Numbered from the stretch's first letter, positions 28,080 to 36,314 are shown. The stretch: DNA of 64,000 nt from Pseudescherichia sp031998825 (GCF_031998825.1 NZ_DAMACX010000024.1:1-64000); one strand, 5' to 3'. Program-made: numbers and translations. The notes: generated by a model from the sequence alone, not told the origin.

Positions 28080-28591
28080 TCCATCTGGGAGATCTCCAAC
28101 GCCGCCCGGTCGATCACGCCGATGATCTGCTTCAGCTGGGCGGCGCTAATCTCTTCATGGTTCACCTTCAGATCCAGCACGGCCTTGAAGTTATCCAGGG
28201 CGCGTTTCATCTGCGGATTTTTACGCAGCTGGTGCCCGACGCCACGTGCTTTGATCCGCTCCTGAATATGCAGGAGATGCTCCTGATTCTCCTCCAGCCA
28301 CTGCTGGCCTGCCTCGGTAATGGCAATCTTCTTACGCCCGCTCTCCTCTTCGCTAATCTCAATGAACGCCTGCTCCTGCAGGAAGTCGAGGGTCGGGTAG
28401 ATCACGCCGGGGCTGGGGGTGTAGTGACCCTGGGTGAGGTTTTCGATCTCTTTGATCAGCTCATAGCCGTGGCTGGCGTTACGGGTCAGGATATCTAACA
28501 CCACCAGCCGCAGCTCGCCGTGGCCGAAGAAGCGCTGACGGCGTCCGCCGTGGCTGTGATGATGGGAACGATCTTCATGGCTATGGCGCAT
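28076..28591 (-). CDS. yqjI: PadR-family metal-responsive repressor YqjI, short N-terminal tail
   Basis: YqjI represses yqjH and itself and is relieved by nickel in E. coli. The 171-residue protein has a PadR winged helix (residues ~22-100, HGELRLVVLDILTRNASHGY) and a C-terminal helical dimerisation part. E. coli YqjI is about 207 residues with a long N-terminal tail rich in both Cys and His; here the tail is only ~16 residues with six His (HSHEDRSHHHSH) and no Cys. Metal sensing may therefore differ. The gene is divergent from yqjH across a region carrying an inverted repeat operator. Confidence 0.93.
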   Translation of the reverse strand: MRHSHEDRSHHHSHGGRRQRFFGHGELRLVVLDILTRNASHGYELIKEIENLTQGHYTPSPGVIYPTLDFLQEQAFIEISEEESGRKKIAITEAGQQWLEENQEHLLHIQERIKARGVGHQLRKNPQMKRALDNFKAVLDLKVNHEEISAAQLKQIIGVIDRAALEISQMD

Positions 28592-28612
28592 GGTTAAAGC
28601 CTTCCTTAAATT

Positions 28613-28625
28613 GATATATCTAAAT
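28613..28625. promoter_or_regulatory. YqjI operator, left half (GATATATCTAAAT)
   Basis: This 13-mer is the exact reverse complement of the right copy at 28728-28740. It lies 22 bp upstream of the yqjI start codon. Known YqjI sites in E. coli are similar AT-rich inverted repeats in the yqjI-yqjH gap. Confidence 0.8.
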
Positions 28626-28703
28626 TATGTCTAAAGTAAGTCTACACGCCTAAATCACTGCCTGTCTAACGCTATCAAAAAAATTCTTGCAATCTTTCTA
28701 AGT

Positions 28704-28722
28704 AGCAATCATTATCATTTAA
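28704..28722. promoter_or_regulatory. Fur box upstream of yqjH
   Basis: On the minus strand the 19-mer TTAAATGATAATGATTGCT shares the AATGATAATNATT core of the Fur consensus GATAATGATAATCATTATC. E. coli yqjH is Fur-repressed, so this fits iron control of the siderophore reductase. Confidence 0.75.
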
Positions 28723-28727
28723 AATTT

Positions 28728-28740
28728 ATTTAGATATATC
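28728..28740. promoter_or_regulatory. YqjI operator, right half (ATTTAGATATATC)
   Basis: This copy lies 23 bp before the yqjH start and 6 bp from the Fur box. Together with 28613-28625 it would allow one YqjI complex to cover both divergent promoters. Confidence 0.8.
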
Positions 28741-28763
28741 GTATTCCACTTTGGATGGCTAAC

Positions 28764-29534
28764 ATGACGAAACAAGATCGACGTTATCCGCAGCGCGTAC
28801 GCAATGAGCTGCGCTTTCGCGAGCTGACGGTGCTGCGCGTGGAGCGCATCGGCGCAGGTTTCCAGCGTATCGTGCTGGGGGGAGAGGCGCTGGCGGGCTT
28901 TAGCAGCCGGGGCTTTGACGATCACACTAAGGTATTCTTCCCTGAACCGGGTCAACCGTTTGTGCCGCCGACGGTAACGGAAGAGGGCATTGTCTGGGGT
29001 GACGGCGTGCGTCCGGCCTCGCGCGACTATACGCCGCTCTACGACGAAGCCCGTCGCGAGCTAAGCCTCGACTTTTTCATCCACGACGGCGGCGTTGCCA
29101 GCAGCTGGGCCGAGAATGCGCAGGTGGGTGATACCCTGACGATCGGTGGACCGCGCGGTTCACTGGTGGTGCCGGAAGATTACGCCTGGCAGCTCTACGC
29201 CTGCGACGAGAGCGGCATGCCCGCCCTGCGCCGCCGCCTGGAAACGCTGCGCCAGCTGGCGGTACGCCCGCAGGTGACGGCCATCGTCACCATCGGCGAC
29301 GAGCGTTATAAGGAGTACCTGGCGCATCTGGATGAGTTTGCCATCGAGTGGATCGTTGGCCATAGCGAAGCGGCGCTGGACCAGCGTCTGGCGCAGGTTA
29401 GCGTCCCGCAGGATGACTACTTTATCTGGCTGACCGGGGAAGGAAAGGTCGTGAAAAACGTCAGCCGCCGGTTTGAGACTGACGCTATCGATCCGCAGCT
29501 GGTACGCGCTGCTGCCTACTGGCACGATAAGTAA
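28764..29534 (+). CDS. yqjH: NADPH-dependent ferric siderophore reductase YqjH
   Basis: YqjH is a flavin reductase of the siderophore-interacting protein (SIP) family that reduces iron in ferric siderophores with NADPH, releasing Fe2+ in the cytoplasm. The 256-residue protein has an FAD-binding beta-barrel (residues ~10-125; SRDYTPLYDEARRELSLDFF contains the RxYT flavin motif) and a C-terminal NADPH-binding SIP domain (~130-250) ending in VKNVSRRFETD. The ATG at 28764 has TTGGA upstream and fits the E. coli start; an in-frame ATG sits at 28755. It is controlled by YqjI and Fur sites upstream. Confidence 0.95.
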   Translation: MTKQDRRYPQRVRNELRFRELTVLRVERIGAGFQRIVLGGEALAGFSSRGFDDHTKVFFPEPGQPFVPPTVTEEGIVWGDGVRPASRDYTPLYDEARRELSLDFFIHDGGVASSWAENAQVGDTLTIGGPRGSLVVPEDYAWQLYACDESGMPALRRRLETLRQLAVRPQVTAIVTIGDERYKEYLAHLDEFAIEWIVGHSEAALDQRLAQVSVPQDDYFIWLTGEGKVVKNVSRRFETDAIDPQLVRAAAYWHDK

Positions 29535-29539
29535 CGGCG

Positions 29540-30709
29540 TCAGGCTACCGCGTCGTACTGCGCCTCGCTGACCTGCCGTTCCAGCGAGGTGCACACCTCC
29601 GCCAGGGCTTTCTCTTGCTGGACGAAATAACCCTCCTGATCCTGGAGCGACGAGACCAGCTGCCAAGCGCTCTCGCCCTCCAGCTTGCTAAGCTCCGCCA
29701 GCAGCCCGGTGATGTGTGCCTTCACTTCAGCGATCCTTGCCCGCAGACGGGTCAGATCGTTGAGTCTGTCGCTGGCCATCAGCGGCCCCAGCCCCTTCTG
29801 CAGGCGGGCAAAGAGCGAGCGGACAGCGGCTACGTCGCCGCGCTGCCGGGCCTGGTTAAGTTGGACCATCATCGCGTTAGCCTCGTCTTTCAGCTCGTCG
29901 TCCACGAGATCGGGATGGCACAGCTTGCTGGCCTGCCGCCACAGCTTTTTCAGCTCCTGACGTTCGTCCTGCGAGAGCTTCTGCTCAAAGCTAAAGCGCG
30001 CCTGGGCATCGTGCTGCTGCTCCTGATACTCCTCATACTCCTGACGTGCCTCGTCCCGCGCCTGGCGAGCCGGCTCTTCCTCGCGGGTGAGTCCTTTCTC
30101 CAGCTCCTGGGCTTCGGCCAGCAGGGAGGCGATCAGGGCGTTTTGCTGCTGGACGCGACGGCGAGTATCCGCTGCCTGTGCCGAGCTGGCGGGCAGGCTG
30201 CGCCAGCGCTGGGTCAAGGACGTTAGTTCCTCAACGGCCTGGGCCATATACTGCTGGCAGCGCAGGTAGTCCGCTTCCCGCCGCCGGGCCTCCGCCTGCT
30301 GCCTGCGCAGCGTGGCCTCCGCCAGGGCCTGACGCAGGCGCAGGATCTGCGTCATCAGCGGCCCGAGACGCTTCATATAGCTGTCGTTAAAGTCGTCGAG
30401 GATCTGAATGCGGGCATTGCGCTTATCGATCAGCTCCCGCATCTGCTCCTCCAGCGCCTTCAGCTCCAGCTTGCTGGCCGCCACCTGCGGATCGTGCCAC
30501 TGGGTCACCGCCCGCTGGCTCTGTAGCCAGGCGGCGATAGCCTGCAACGCCGCGGAGTAATTTTTCTGCTCCAGCGCGGCAACGATAAACGCCAGCTCAG
30601 GATCCTGAGCGTTGCTCTGCAGCCAGCCAAGCTGGCTATGGATGATGACCTCATCCTCCAGCTCAATGGCGTTTTTTATGATCTCAAGCCGTTTGATTGG
30701 TTTGTTCAT
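29540..30709 (-). CDS. Coiled-coil J-domain protein, function unknown
   Basis: The 389-residue protein is mostly charged alpha helix with long coiled-coil stretches (residues ~75-150, 195-250 and 315-380). A degenerate J domain lies at about residues 245-300 with the diagnostic HPD tripeptide in KLWRQASKLCHPDLVDDE (HPD near residue 265), so it could stimulate an Hsp70 such as DnaK or HscA. It lacks the G/F and zinc-finger regions of DnaJ. It is convergent with yqjH, only 5 bp from its stop, and has no equivalent at this place in E. coli. A client or partner cannot be read from the sequence. Confidence 0.75.
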   Translation of the reverse strand: MNKPIKRLEIIKNAIELEDEVIIHSQLGWLQSNAQDPELAFIVAALEQKNYSAALQAIAAWLQSQRAVTQWHDPQVAASKLELKALEEQMRELIDKRNARIQILDDFNDSYMKRLGPLMTQILRLRQALAEATLRRQQAEARRREADYLRCQQYMAQAVEELTSLTQRWRSLPASSAQAADTRRRVQQQNALIASLLAEAQELEKGLTREEEPARQARDEARQEYEEYQEQQHDAQARFSFEQKLSQDERQELKKLWRQASKLCHPDLVDDELKDEANAMMVQLNQARQRGDVAAVRSLFARLQKGLGPLMASDRLNDLTRLRARIAEVKAHITGLLAELSKLEGESAWQLVSSLQDQEGYFVQQEKALAEVCTSLERQVSEAQYDAVA

Positions 30710-30908
30710 GGCGTTTCGCTGTGCGCCTGGGTAGTTGACTCAAGCGTAGTTGTTATTAAAAGAACAGGAAATAGTACCGTTTCGCTAGAGATTATCATTC
30801 GCCGCGGCAAAAATAGCATCAAAAATCCAGCGCGATGTTAGCAAAGTGCAAGCGTTGCTCTGGCTACTATTCATGAATCGAACTCATAAGCGTATTAAGC
30901 GTTATTGA

Positions 30909-30926
30909 CTGGCTAGATTATGCCAG
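30909..30926. promoter_or_regulatory. Short palindrome upstream of the YahK-like dehydrogenase
   Basis: CTGGC-TAGATTAT-GCCAG lies 79 bp before the gene at 31005 in an otherwise AT-rich 295-bp gap. It may be an operator; no regulator is encoded next to it. Confidence 0.3.
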
Positions 30927-31004
30927 CCGTGTAGAATTTTTAGCGACACAATTTCATTAAATCACCTCATTCACCGCTGTCTACTTCCGTTAGAGGCTAT
31001 TACC

Positions 31005-32054
31005 ATGAAAATTAAAGCAATTGGTGCATTATCCGCCGCTCAGGCGCTTGAGCCGATGGACATCAGCCGCCGCGAGCCAGGCCCGCACGACGTGCAGATT
31101 GCCATCGCGTACTGCGGGGTTTGCCACTCGGACGTACACCAGGCTCGCGCCGAGTGGGCCGGGACGCTATTTCCCTGCGTGCCTGGGCATGAGATCGTAG
31201 GCCGCGTTGCTGCCGTCGGCTCAGAGGTCACTAGCCATAAAGAGGGCGATCTGGTGGGCGTAGGCTGTATCGTTGACAGCTGTAAGCACTGCGAAGATTG
31301 TGAAGAGGGGCTGGAGAACTACTGCGACCATATGGTCGGCACCTATAACGGTCCGACGGCGGATGCCCCAGGCCATACTCTTGGCGGCTATTCGCAGCAG
31401 ATCGTGGTTCATGAGCGCTACGTGCTGCGCATCAAACATCCGGAAGATCAGCTGGCTGCCGTTGCGCCGCTGCTCTGCGCCGGGATCACCACCTATTCAC
31501 CGCTGCGTCACTGGCAGGCTGGTCCAGGTAAAAAAGTGGGCGTGGTCGGCATCGGCGGGCTGGGTCATATGGGGATCAAGATTGCGCACGCGATGGGCGC
31601 ACACGTGGTGGCATTCACCACCTCCGAGTCCAAGCGTGAAGCAGCAAAAGCGCTGGGTGCGGATGAAGTTGTCGTCTCCCGCAACCCGGAAGAGATGCAG
31701 GCCCATACCAAGAGCTTTGATTTTATCCTCAACACCGTGGCCGCGCCGCACAACCTCGACGCCTTCACCGCCTTACTGAAGCGTGACGGCACCATGACCC
31801 TGGTGGGCGCACCGGCTACCCCGCATCCATCCCCGGAAGTCTTTAGCCTGATCATGAAGCGCCGCTCGATTGCCGGCTCGATGATCGGCGGTATCCCGGA
31901 AACTCAGGAGATGCTCGACTTCTGTGCCGAGCACGGGATCGTGGCCGACATTGAGATGATCCGCGCCGATGAGATCAATGAAGCCTGGGAGCGCATGATC
32001 AAAGGCGATGTGAAGTACCGCTTTGTCATCGACAGCGCCACGCTGGCCGGGTAA
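31005..32054 (+). CDS. Zinc-dependent NADP(H) alcohol/aldehyde dehydrogenase, YahK family
   Basis: This 349-residue medium-chain dehydrogenase is a close relative of E. coli YahK, an aldehyde reductase with broad substrate range. Catalytic zinc ligands are in YCGVCHSDVHQ (Cys40 region) and GHEIVGRV; the structural zinc site has four cysteines in CIVDSCKHCEDCEEGLENYC. The Rossmann motif GVVGIGGLGHMGI is at about residues 180-192. The E. coli yahK gene is elsewhere, so this is a relocated or additional copy. A second family member lies at 34773-35822. Confidence 0.92.
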   Translation: MKIKAIGALSAAQALEPMDISRREPGPHDVQIAIAYCGVCHSDVHQARAEWAGTLFPCVPGHEIVGRVAAVGSEVTSHKEGDLVGVGCIVDSCKHCEDCEEGLENYCDHMVGTYNGPTADAPGHTLGGYSQQIVVHERYVLRIKHPEDQLAAVAPLLCAGITTYSPLRHWQAGPGKKVGVVGIGGLGHMGIKIAHAMGAHVVAFTTSESKREAAKALGADEVVVSRNPEEMQAHTKSFDFILNTVAAPHNLDAFTALLKRDGTMTLVGAPATPHPSPEVFSLIMKRRSIAGSMIGGIPETQEMLDFCAEHGIVADIEMIRADEINEAWERMIKGDVKYRFVIDSATLAG

Positions 32055-32066
32055 CGCGCGGAACAC

Positions 32067-32096
32067 GTAGGCCGGGTAAGCGCAGCGCCACCCGGC
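32067..32096. repeat. REP element after the YahK-like gene
   Basis: GTAGGCCGGGTAAGCGCAGC followed by GCCACCCGGC is a REP palindrome 13 bp after the stop codon at 32054. Confidence 0.85.
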
Positions 32097-32127
32097 AGAG
32101 GTCGCCTTCTGAGGTGGTGGAAGGCGG

Positions 32128-33204
32128 CTAACCGTTCAGCTCCTGTAGCAGACGCGTGTTGATATAAAGCTTTTCACGCCCGGAGACCACCTCTTCTAGC
32201 ACACCTATGTCCACCAGTTGCTTAAGGTAGGTTGAAGCCGTCTGCCGCTTCGCAATGCCGCTCTCAACTAAATTATCGATACGGCAGTAAGGCTGTGAAA
32301 ACAATGCCTGTACCAATTCCCAGGAGTAGATTTTAGGAAGACGTTCCCGAACATAGGCGGTAGTTGATTCAATAAGTGCGCGGACAACGGCAATTTTTTT
32401 CACAGTCCAGATAGATGAGTTTTCAACTGCCTGGAGCATAAAGAGGATCCATGCTTCCCAGTCCCCCTCCGCCGTGACGCCGCGCAGCAGCGTATAGTAG
32501 TCGTTACGCCGTTCAAGAATGAACCGGGAAAGGTACAGAATAGGGAGTGACAGCAGTCCGCTCTCTATCAGATACAGAATATTCAAGATACGTCCGGTAC
32601 GTCCGTTTCCATCAGGAAATGGGTGAATACATTCAAACTGATAGTGTGAAATGGCCATCTTCACTAGCGGATCTATATCGTCCTCGCCATGCAAAAAATT
32701 TTCCCAGTTTGAAAGCAGATTACGTATCGCAGACTCACCTTCTGGCGGGGTATAAACCACGCGCATATCCTGATCGCGTAGTACTGTACCAGGCGTTTTC
32801 CTGATATCCGTATCCACGGCACGCAATGTCGTACAGATCTCTACAGCGGTACTGGCGCATAAAGGATAGGTGATGAGGTGCCTGGCGCCGTTATACAATG
32901 CGGTACGGTAACGCAGCGCTTCTTTTGTTGCCGGATCGGCAAGTTCAGCTCGGTCAACGTACCGGAAAAGCCGATCGCTGGTTGTCACAATGTTCTCAAT
33001 ACGTGAGGAGTCTTTCGCTTCCAGCATTGGCAGCAGGTTTATCAGCAAGCCCTGGTCCGGTAATAGTTCTCCGGCGATTTTTAATTCAGCCAGCGCGGCA
33101 CGGGCGCTGATGCAGGCTTTAAGCACGCTTCGCGTTTCGATGGACGCTACATCTGGAGGTAGCAGCGGCAGCTGATTGTAAGGTTTGTCTGGCATCCATA
33201 ACAT
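32128..33204 (-). CDS. Fic-family protein (AMP-transferase type) with C-terminal winged helix
   Basis: Fic proteins transfer AMP or other nucleotide parts to target hydroxyl groups. The full catalytic motif HPFPDGNGRTGR is present with catalytic His at about residue 194. An N-terminal inhibitory-helix motif [S/T]xxxE[G/N] is visible as SSRIEN (residues ~66-71), which marks a class II self-inhibited enzyme of the SoFic group. The C-terminal ~80 residues look like a winged helix (RQTASTYLKQLVDIGVLEEV), so it may bind DNA. The frame opens at 33261; I prefer the ATG at 33204 (MLWMPDKPYNQLP), matching the usual start of this group, though no strong ribosome binding site decides. The upstream codons run through a repeat array. 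Confidence 0.85.
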   Translation of the reverse strand: MLWMPDKPYNQLPLLPPDVASIETRSVLKACISARAALAELKIAGELLPDQGLLINLLPMLEAKDSSRIENIVTTSDRLFRYVDRAELADPATKEALRYRTALYNGARHLITYPLCASTAVEICTTLRAVDTDIRKTPGTVLRDQDMRVVYTPPEGESAIRNLLSNWENFLHGEDDIDPLVKMAISHYQFECIHPFPDGNGRTGRILNILYLIESGLLSLPILYLSRFILERRNDYYTLLRGVTAEGDWEAWILFMLQAVENSSIWTVKKIAVVRALIESTTAYVRERLPKIYSWELVQALFSQPYCRIDNLVESGIAKRQTASTYLKQLVDIGVLEEVVSGREKLYINTRLLQELNG

Positions 33205-33301
33205 GTTTAAAAAATCCGATTTTATCGACATGTGCCCATAATATGTCGATGATATCGACATGTCACGACAACATGTTTAAAAAAAACGATTTAATCGACA
33301 T
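33201..33301. repeat. Operator-like repeat array at the fic promoter
   Basis: A 31-bp unit occurs at 33201-33231 and 33271-33301 (28 of 31 identical), spaced exactly 70 bp. The octamer ATCGACAT occurs at 33224, 33254 and 33294 and inverted as ATGTCGAT at 33243; the inner pair forms the palindrome ATGTCGAT-GAT-ATCGACAT. CGATTTTATCG and CGATTTAATCG add further dyads. The array overlaps the probable fic start and promoter, which suggests cooperative autoregulation. Confidence 0.75.
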
Positions 33302-33349
33302 ATTATTGAGGGTAAAAAGAGGCAACTCGATAGCGTTGCTCTCGATTCA

Positions 33350-34696
33350 TTACTCCGCCCGCTCAACCATCCCTTTTGCCGAGTCGCTGGCCTGCTTCAT
33401 CAGCGCAGGCAGATCAACCTCCACTAGCTGACCATTCCGTTTCACCACCTTGCCGTCTACCAGCACCGTCTGCACATTTTGTGGCTGGGCGGAGTAGAGG
33501 ATGTAAGCCGCCGGATCGCCGCCGCCGAAACCTGCCATATTCAGACTGGCTGGATCGATAATCTGCATATCAGCCCGCTTGCCGGGCTCGAGGGTGCCGG
33601 TGATATCCGCCAGCCCCAGCGCCTCGGCACCGCGTCGAGTCGCCAGCGCCAGTACATCACGCGGATCCGGCTGCGCTTCATCCTTCGCCGCACCGCTCTC
33701 GGTCAGGGCCGCGAGGCGCAGGTTTTCAAACATATTCCCCGTTCCGGCCAGGGCGTTGCCATCGATGCCCAGCCCCTGGCGCTCAACGTTGCGGAAGTTA
33801 TCCAGCCGGGTAATGCCGTAGGCCACCCGCTGCTCGCTGGTGGGCGTCAGCACCAGAGAGCCTCCGGCCTTCACCAGCGCCGCCTGCTGCTCTGGCGTAG
33901 CATCCGTGGCATGCACCACGGTAACGGAAGAGTTTAGATAGCCGCGTGCGATCAGAGCATCGAACAGGTTCTTCGCATCGCCGCTAACGTGAACCTGTAC
34001 CGGCAGCTTATGCTTGCGGGCGAAGTTAAACTCCTTGTCCCGCATCGCCCAGTTATCCTGGCTCTGAAGATCGCGCGGCAGACGCCAGCCCAGGCCCAAA
34101 CGCACGCGGTCCGTTGCCTGCTGCTGTAGCGCTGCCATATGCTCGATATCAATTTCGTGCTGCGTGGTTTTATCCGGCCCGCCGTAGTACATGATGGCGC
34201 GGATGCCGCTCTCCTTCAGGGCGGTAAGGCCAGCGTCGCCCCATTCAGGACCGTGAATATTGTCAAAGAAGTCACCGGTGGTGGTCACGCCGGACTGCAA
34301 CAGCTCCAGCGCCCCTGTATACATCGCGGTATGGATATCCTGAGGCTGCATCACCTTCGCCAGCTTATTGCTCACCGGAAAGAACTTGCCGCCGTTGTTA
34401 CGGAACTGGCCACGCATAGTGGTTACCCAGAGGTGATTATGCGCATCGACAAATCCTGGCAGAACATATTTCCCGCTGGCATCGATCACCTCGGCACCCG
34501 GCGCGCTGAGATCGGATCCGATCTCGACGATCTTATTGCCCTCAATCAGAATATCGCTGTTGGGCCGATCTTTGCCGTCAGCAGTCATCGGCAGCACGTA
34601 GCCGTTACGGATCAGGGTGCGGTTGTTGTCAGCGGCGGCGGTAATAGAGGAGAGGCCCAGCAGCAGGGCAGGGAGAAACGGCAGCACTCGGGTCAT
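33350..34696 (-). CDS. Secreted amidohydrolase-family metal-dependent hydrolase
   Basis: This 448-residue protein starts with a signal peptide (LPFLPALLLGLSSITAAA, cleavage near residue 22) and so should act in the periplasm. The composite-domain amidohydrolase fold is clear: beta-sandwich edges (LIRNGYVLPMTADG, ILIEGNKIVEIGSD), metal motif GFVDAHNHLWV (HxH, ~residues 77-87), later metal histidines in VQVHVSGDA and VVHATDATPEQ, and the closing GTLEPGKRADMQIID block. The substrate is unknown; relatives include deaminases and imidazolonepropionase-like enzymes. It lies between the fic gene and an alcohol dehydrogenase on the same strand. Confidence 0.87.
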   Translation of the reverse strand: MTRVLPFLPALLLGLSSITAAADNNRTLIRNGYVLPMTADGKDRPNSDILIEGNKIVEIGSDLSAPGAEVIDASGKYVLPGFVDAHNHLWVTTMRGQFRNNGGKFFPVSNKLAKVMQPQDIHTAMYTGALELLQSGVTTTGDFFDNIHGPEWGDAGLTALKESGIRAIMYYGGPDKTTQHEIDIEHMAALQQQATDRVRLGLGWRLPRDLQSQDNWAMRDKEFNFARKHKLPVQVHVSGDAKNLFDALIARGYLNSSVTVVHATDATPEQQAALVKAGGSLVLTPTSEQRVAYGITRLDNFRNVERQGLGIDGNALAGTGNMFENLRLAALTESGAAKDEAQPDPRDVLALATRRGAEALGLADITGTLEPGKRADMQIIDPASLNMAGFGGGDPAAYILYSAQPQNVQTVLVDGKVVKRNGQLVEVDLPALMKQASDSAKGMVERAE

Positions 34697-34772
34697 GCTT
34701 ACTCCTTAACTCGATGATAAAGCAGGAGCATTAAGCTTAGGAGTGCTGCCGGGATCGCGCCAGAGGCGATCG

Positions 34773-35822
34773 TTACCAGCGGGTTCGCTGCATATCAATC
34801 ACGAACCGGTACTTCACGTCGCCTTTCAGCATGCGCGCAAAGGCTGTTTCGATCTCTTCCCCAGCGATCATCTCAACGTCGGCGGTAATATTGTGCTTGC
34901 CGCAGAAATCCAGCATCTCCTGGGTTTCCTTGATGCTGCCGATCGACGAGCCGCTGATGCTCAAGCGGCGGAACACCATCGGCGTGACGTTAGGTGACAG
35001 GTGCGGACGATCGGGAATGCCCACCAGCACCAGCCGACCATTGGTTTTCAACGTTGCCAGGTAAGGATCGAGATCGTGCGGGGCAGCCACGCAGTCGACG
35101 ATCAGATCCAGCGTGGTCTGGGCTGCCGCCATCTGTGCGGCATCGCGAGAGACCACCACGTGACGTGCACCGAGACGACGGGCATCCTCACCTTTTTGCG
35201 GGGAGGTGGTAAACAGGGTTACTTCCGCCCCCAGCGCGCTCGCCAGCTTAACGGCCATATGGCCCAGACCGCCAAGGCCGACGACGCCAACGCGCATGCC
35301 AGCCTGAACGTTATAGTGGCGCAGCGGAGACCAGACCGTCACCCCCGCGCAGAGCATCGGCGCCACGCCCGACAGGGGCAGGTGCTGTGGTACCGAGACC
35401 ACAAAATCCTGATCGACAACCACGTTCTGCGCATAGCCGCCCCAGGTGCTCTCCCCGGTATATTTATCGATTCCGTTATAGGTTGCCGTGAAGCCCGCCT
35501 CGCAGTACTGCTCCTCCTGCTGCTTGCAGAAGTGGCACTCGCGGCAGGAGTCAACCATCACGCCGACGCCGACGATATCGCCCGCTTTAAACTTATCGAC
35601 CCCTGCGCCGGTCTCGACGATGCGGCCAACAATCTCATGACCCGGTACCAGCGGATAGCGGCTCACCGCCCACTCGTTACGTGCCATATGCAGATCGGAG
35701 TGGCAGACGCCGCAGTAGAGGATCTCAATCTTCACGTCCTGCTGTTGCAGCGGGCGCAGCGCAATCTGGCCGCTGGAGAGGGGCTGCGCCGCGTCCGTCG
35801 CGACTAATGCGTTAATTTTCAT
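34773..35822 (-). CDS. Zinc-dependent NAD(P) alcohol dehydrogenase
   Basis: A second 349-residue medium-chain dehydrogenase of the YahK/cinnamyl-alcohol type. Catalytic zinc residues sit in YCGVCHSDLHMARNEW and GHEIVGRI; the structural zinc site is DSCRECHFCKQQEEQYC; the nucleotide motif is GVVGLGGLGHMAV. It is divergent from the HxlR-type regulator at 35934 with a perfect palindrome between them, so it is the likely target of that regulator. Such pairs often respond to reactive aldehydes, an inference from other HxlR-dehydrogenase pairs such as those sensing formaldehyde or quinones. Confidence 0.92.
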   Translation of the reverse strand: MKINALVATDAAQPLSSGQIALRPLQQQDVKIEILYCGVCHSDLHMARNEWAVSRYPLVPGHEIVGRIVETGAGVDKFKAGDIVGVGVMVDSCRECHFCKQQEEQYCEAGFTATYNGIDKYTGESTWGGYAQNVVVDQDFVVSVPQHLPLSGVAPMLCAGVTVWSPLRHYNVQAGMRVGVVGLGGLGHMAVKLASALGAEVTLFTTSPQKGEDARRLGARHVVVSRDAAQMAAAQTTLDLIVDCVAAPHDLDPYLATLKTNGRLVLVGIPDRPHLSPNVTPMVFRRLSISGSSIGSIKETQEMLDFCGKHNITADVEMIAGEEIETAFARMLKGDVKYRFVIDMQRTRW

Positions 35823-35897
35823 CGTGCCTCTGAAATAGGGTGCTTTTATTCAAGGAAGGCGGCAGACTTTAATTAAGTTGGTTCGATATTGATAGTA

Positions 35898-35913
35898 GTC
35901 ACCAAATGGTGAC
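35898..35913. promoter_or_regulatory. Palindromic operator between the dehydrogenase and hxlR-type genes
   Basis: GTCACCAAATGGTGAC is a perfect 16-bp palindrome 76 bp from the dehydrogenase start and 21 bp from the regulator start. It is the best candidate binding site of the adjacent HxlR-family protein. Confidence 0.75.
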
Positions 35914-35933
35914 CATAAACCGGAGGGTAAACA

Positions 35934-36314
35934 ATGCCTGCATGGGTAGACGGCAAGCTGATGTTTTATGCGGACTCGCCTCCGCGCCGCCTGATGGATC
36001 TCTTCTCCGTCAAATGGAGCACGATGGTGCTGCATGCCCTTTATCACTGGCCTGGCGAGCGCGCCCGCACCGGGGAGCTACAGCGCAGCCTGGAGGGCAT
36101 CTCCAAGAAGATGCTGTTTCAAACGCTGAAAGAGCTGGAGCAGCGCGGCCTCATCGCCCGGCATGTTTATGACGTTATTCCGCCGAAGGTGGATTACCGA
36201 CTGACCACGCTGGGCAAGACCTTTGCCGAACCGATAGAGCAGATGTACCAGTGGGGGCTGGAGAATCAGGCGGCGCTGGATGAGATGGAGAGGAATTTGC
36301 AGTCTGGCGCTTAA
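35934..36314 (+). CDS. HxlR/MarR-type winged-helix transcriptional regulator
   Basis: The 126-residue protein is a one-domain HxlR-family regulator: the winged helix covers residues ~17-105 (KWSTMVLHALYHWPGERARTGELQRSL..ISKKMLFQTLKELEQRGLI..VDYRLTTLGKTF). HxlR proteins often sense electrophiles by cysteine, but this one contains no cysteine, so it must sense another way. The start ATG follows CGGAGGGTAAAC. It is divergent from the alcohol dehydrogenase and overlaps the end of the next, opposite gene by 4 bp. Confidence 0.9.
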   Translation: MPAWVDGKLMFYADSPPRRLMDLFSVKWSTMVLHALYHWPGERARTGELQRSLEGISKKMLFQTLKELEQRGLIARHVYDVIPPKVDYRLTTLGKTFAEPIEQMYQWGLENQAALDEMERNLQSGA

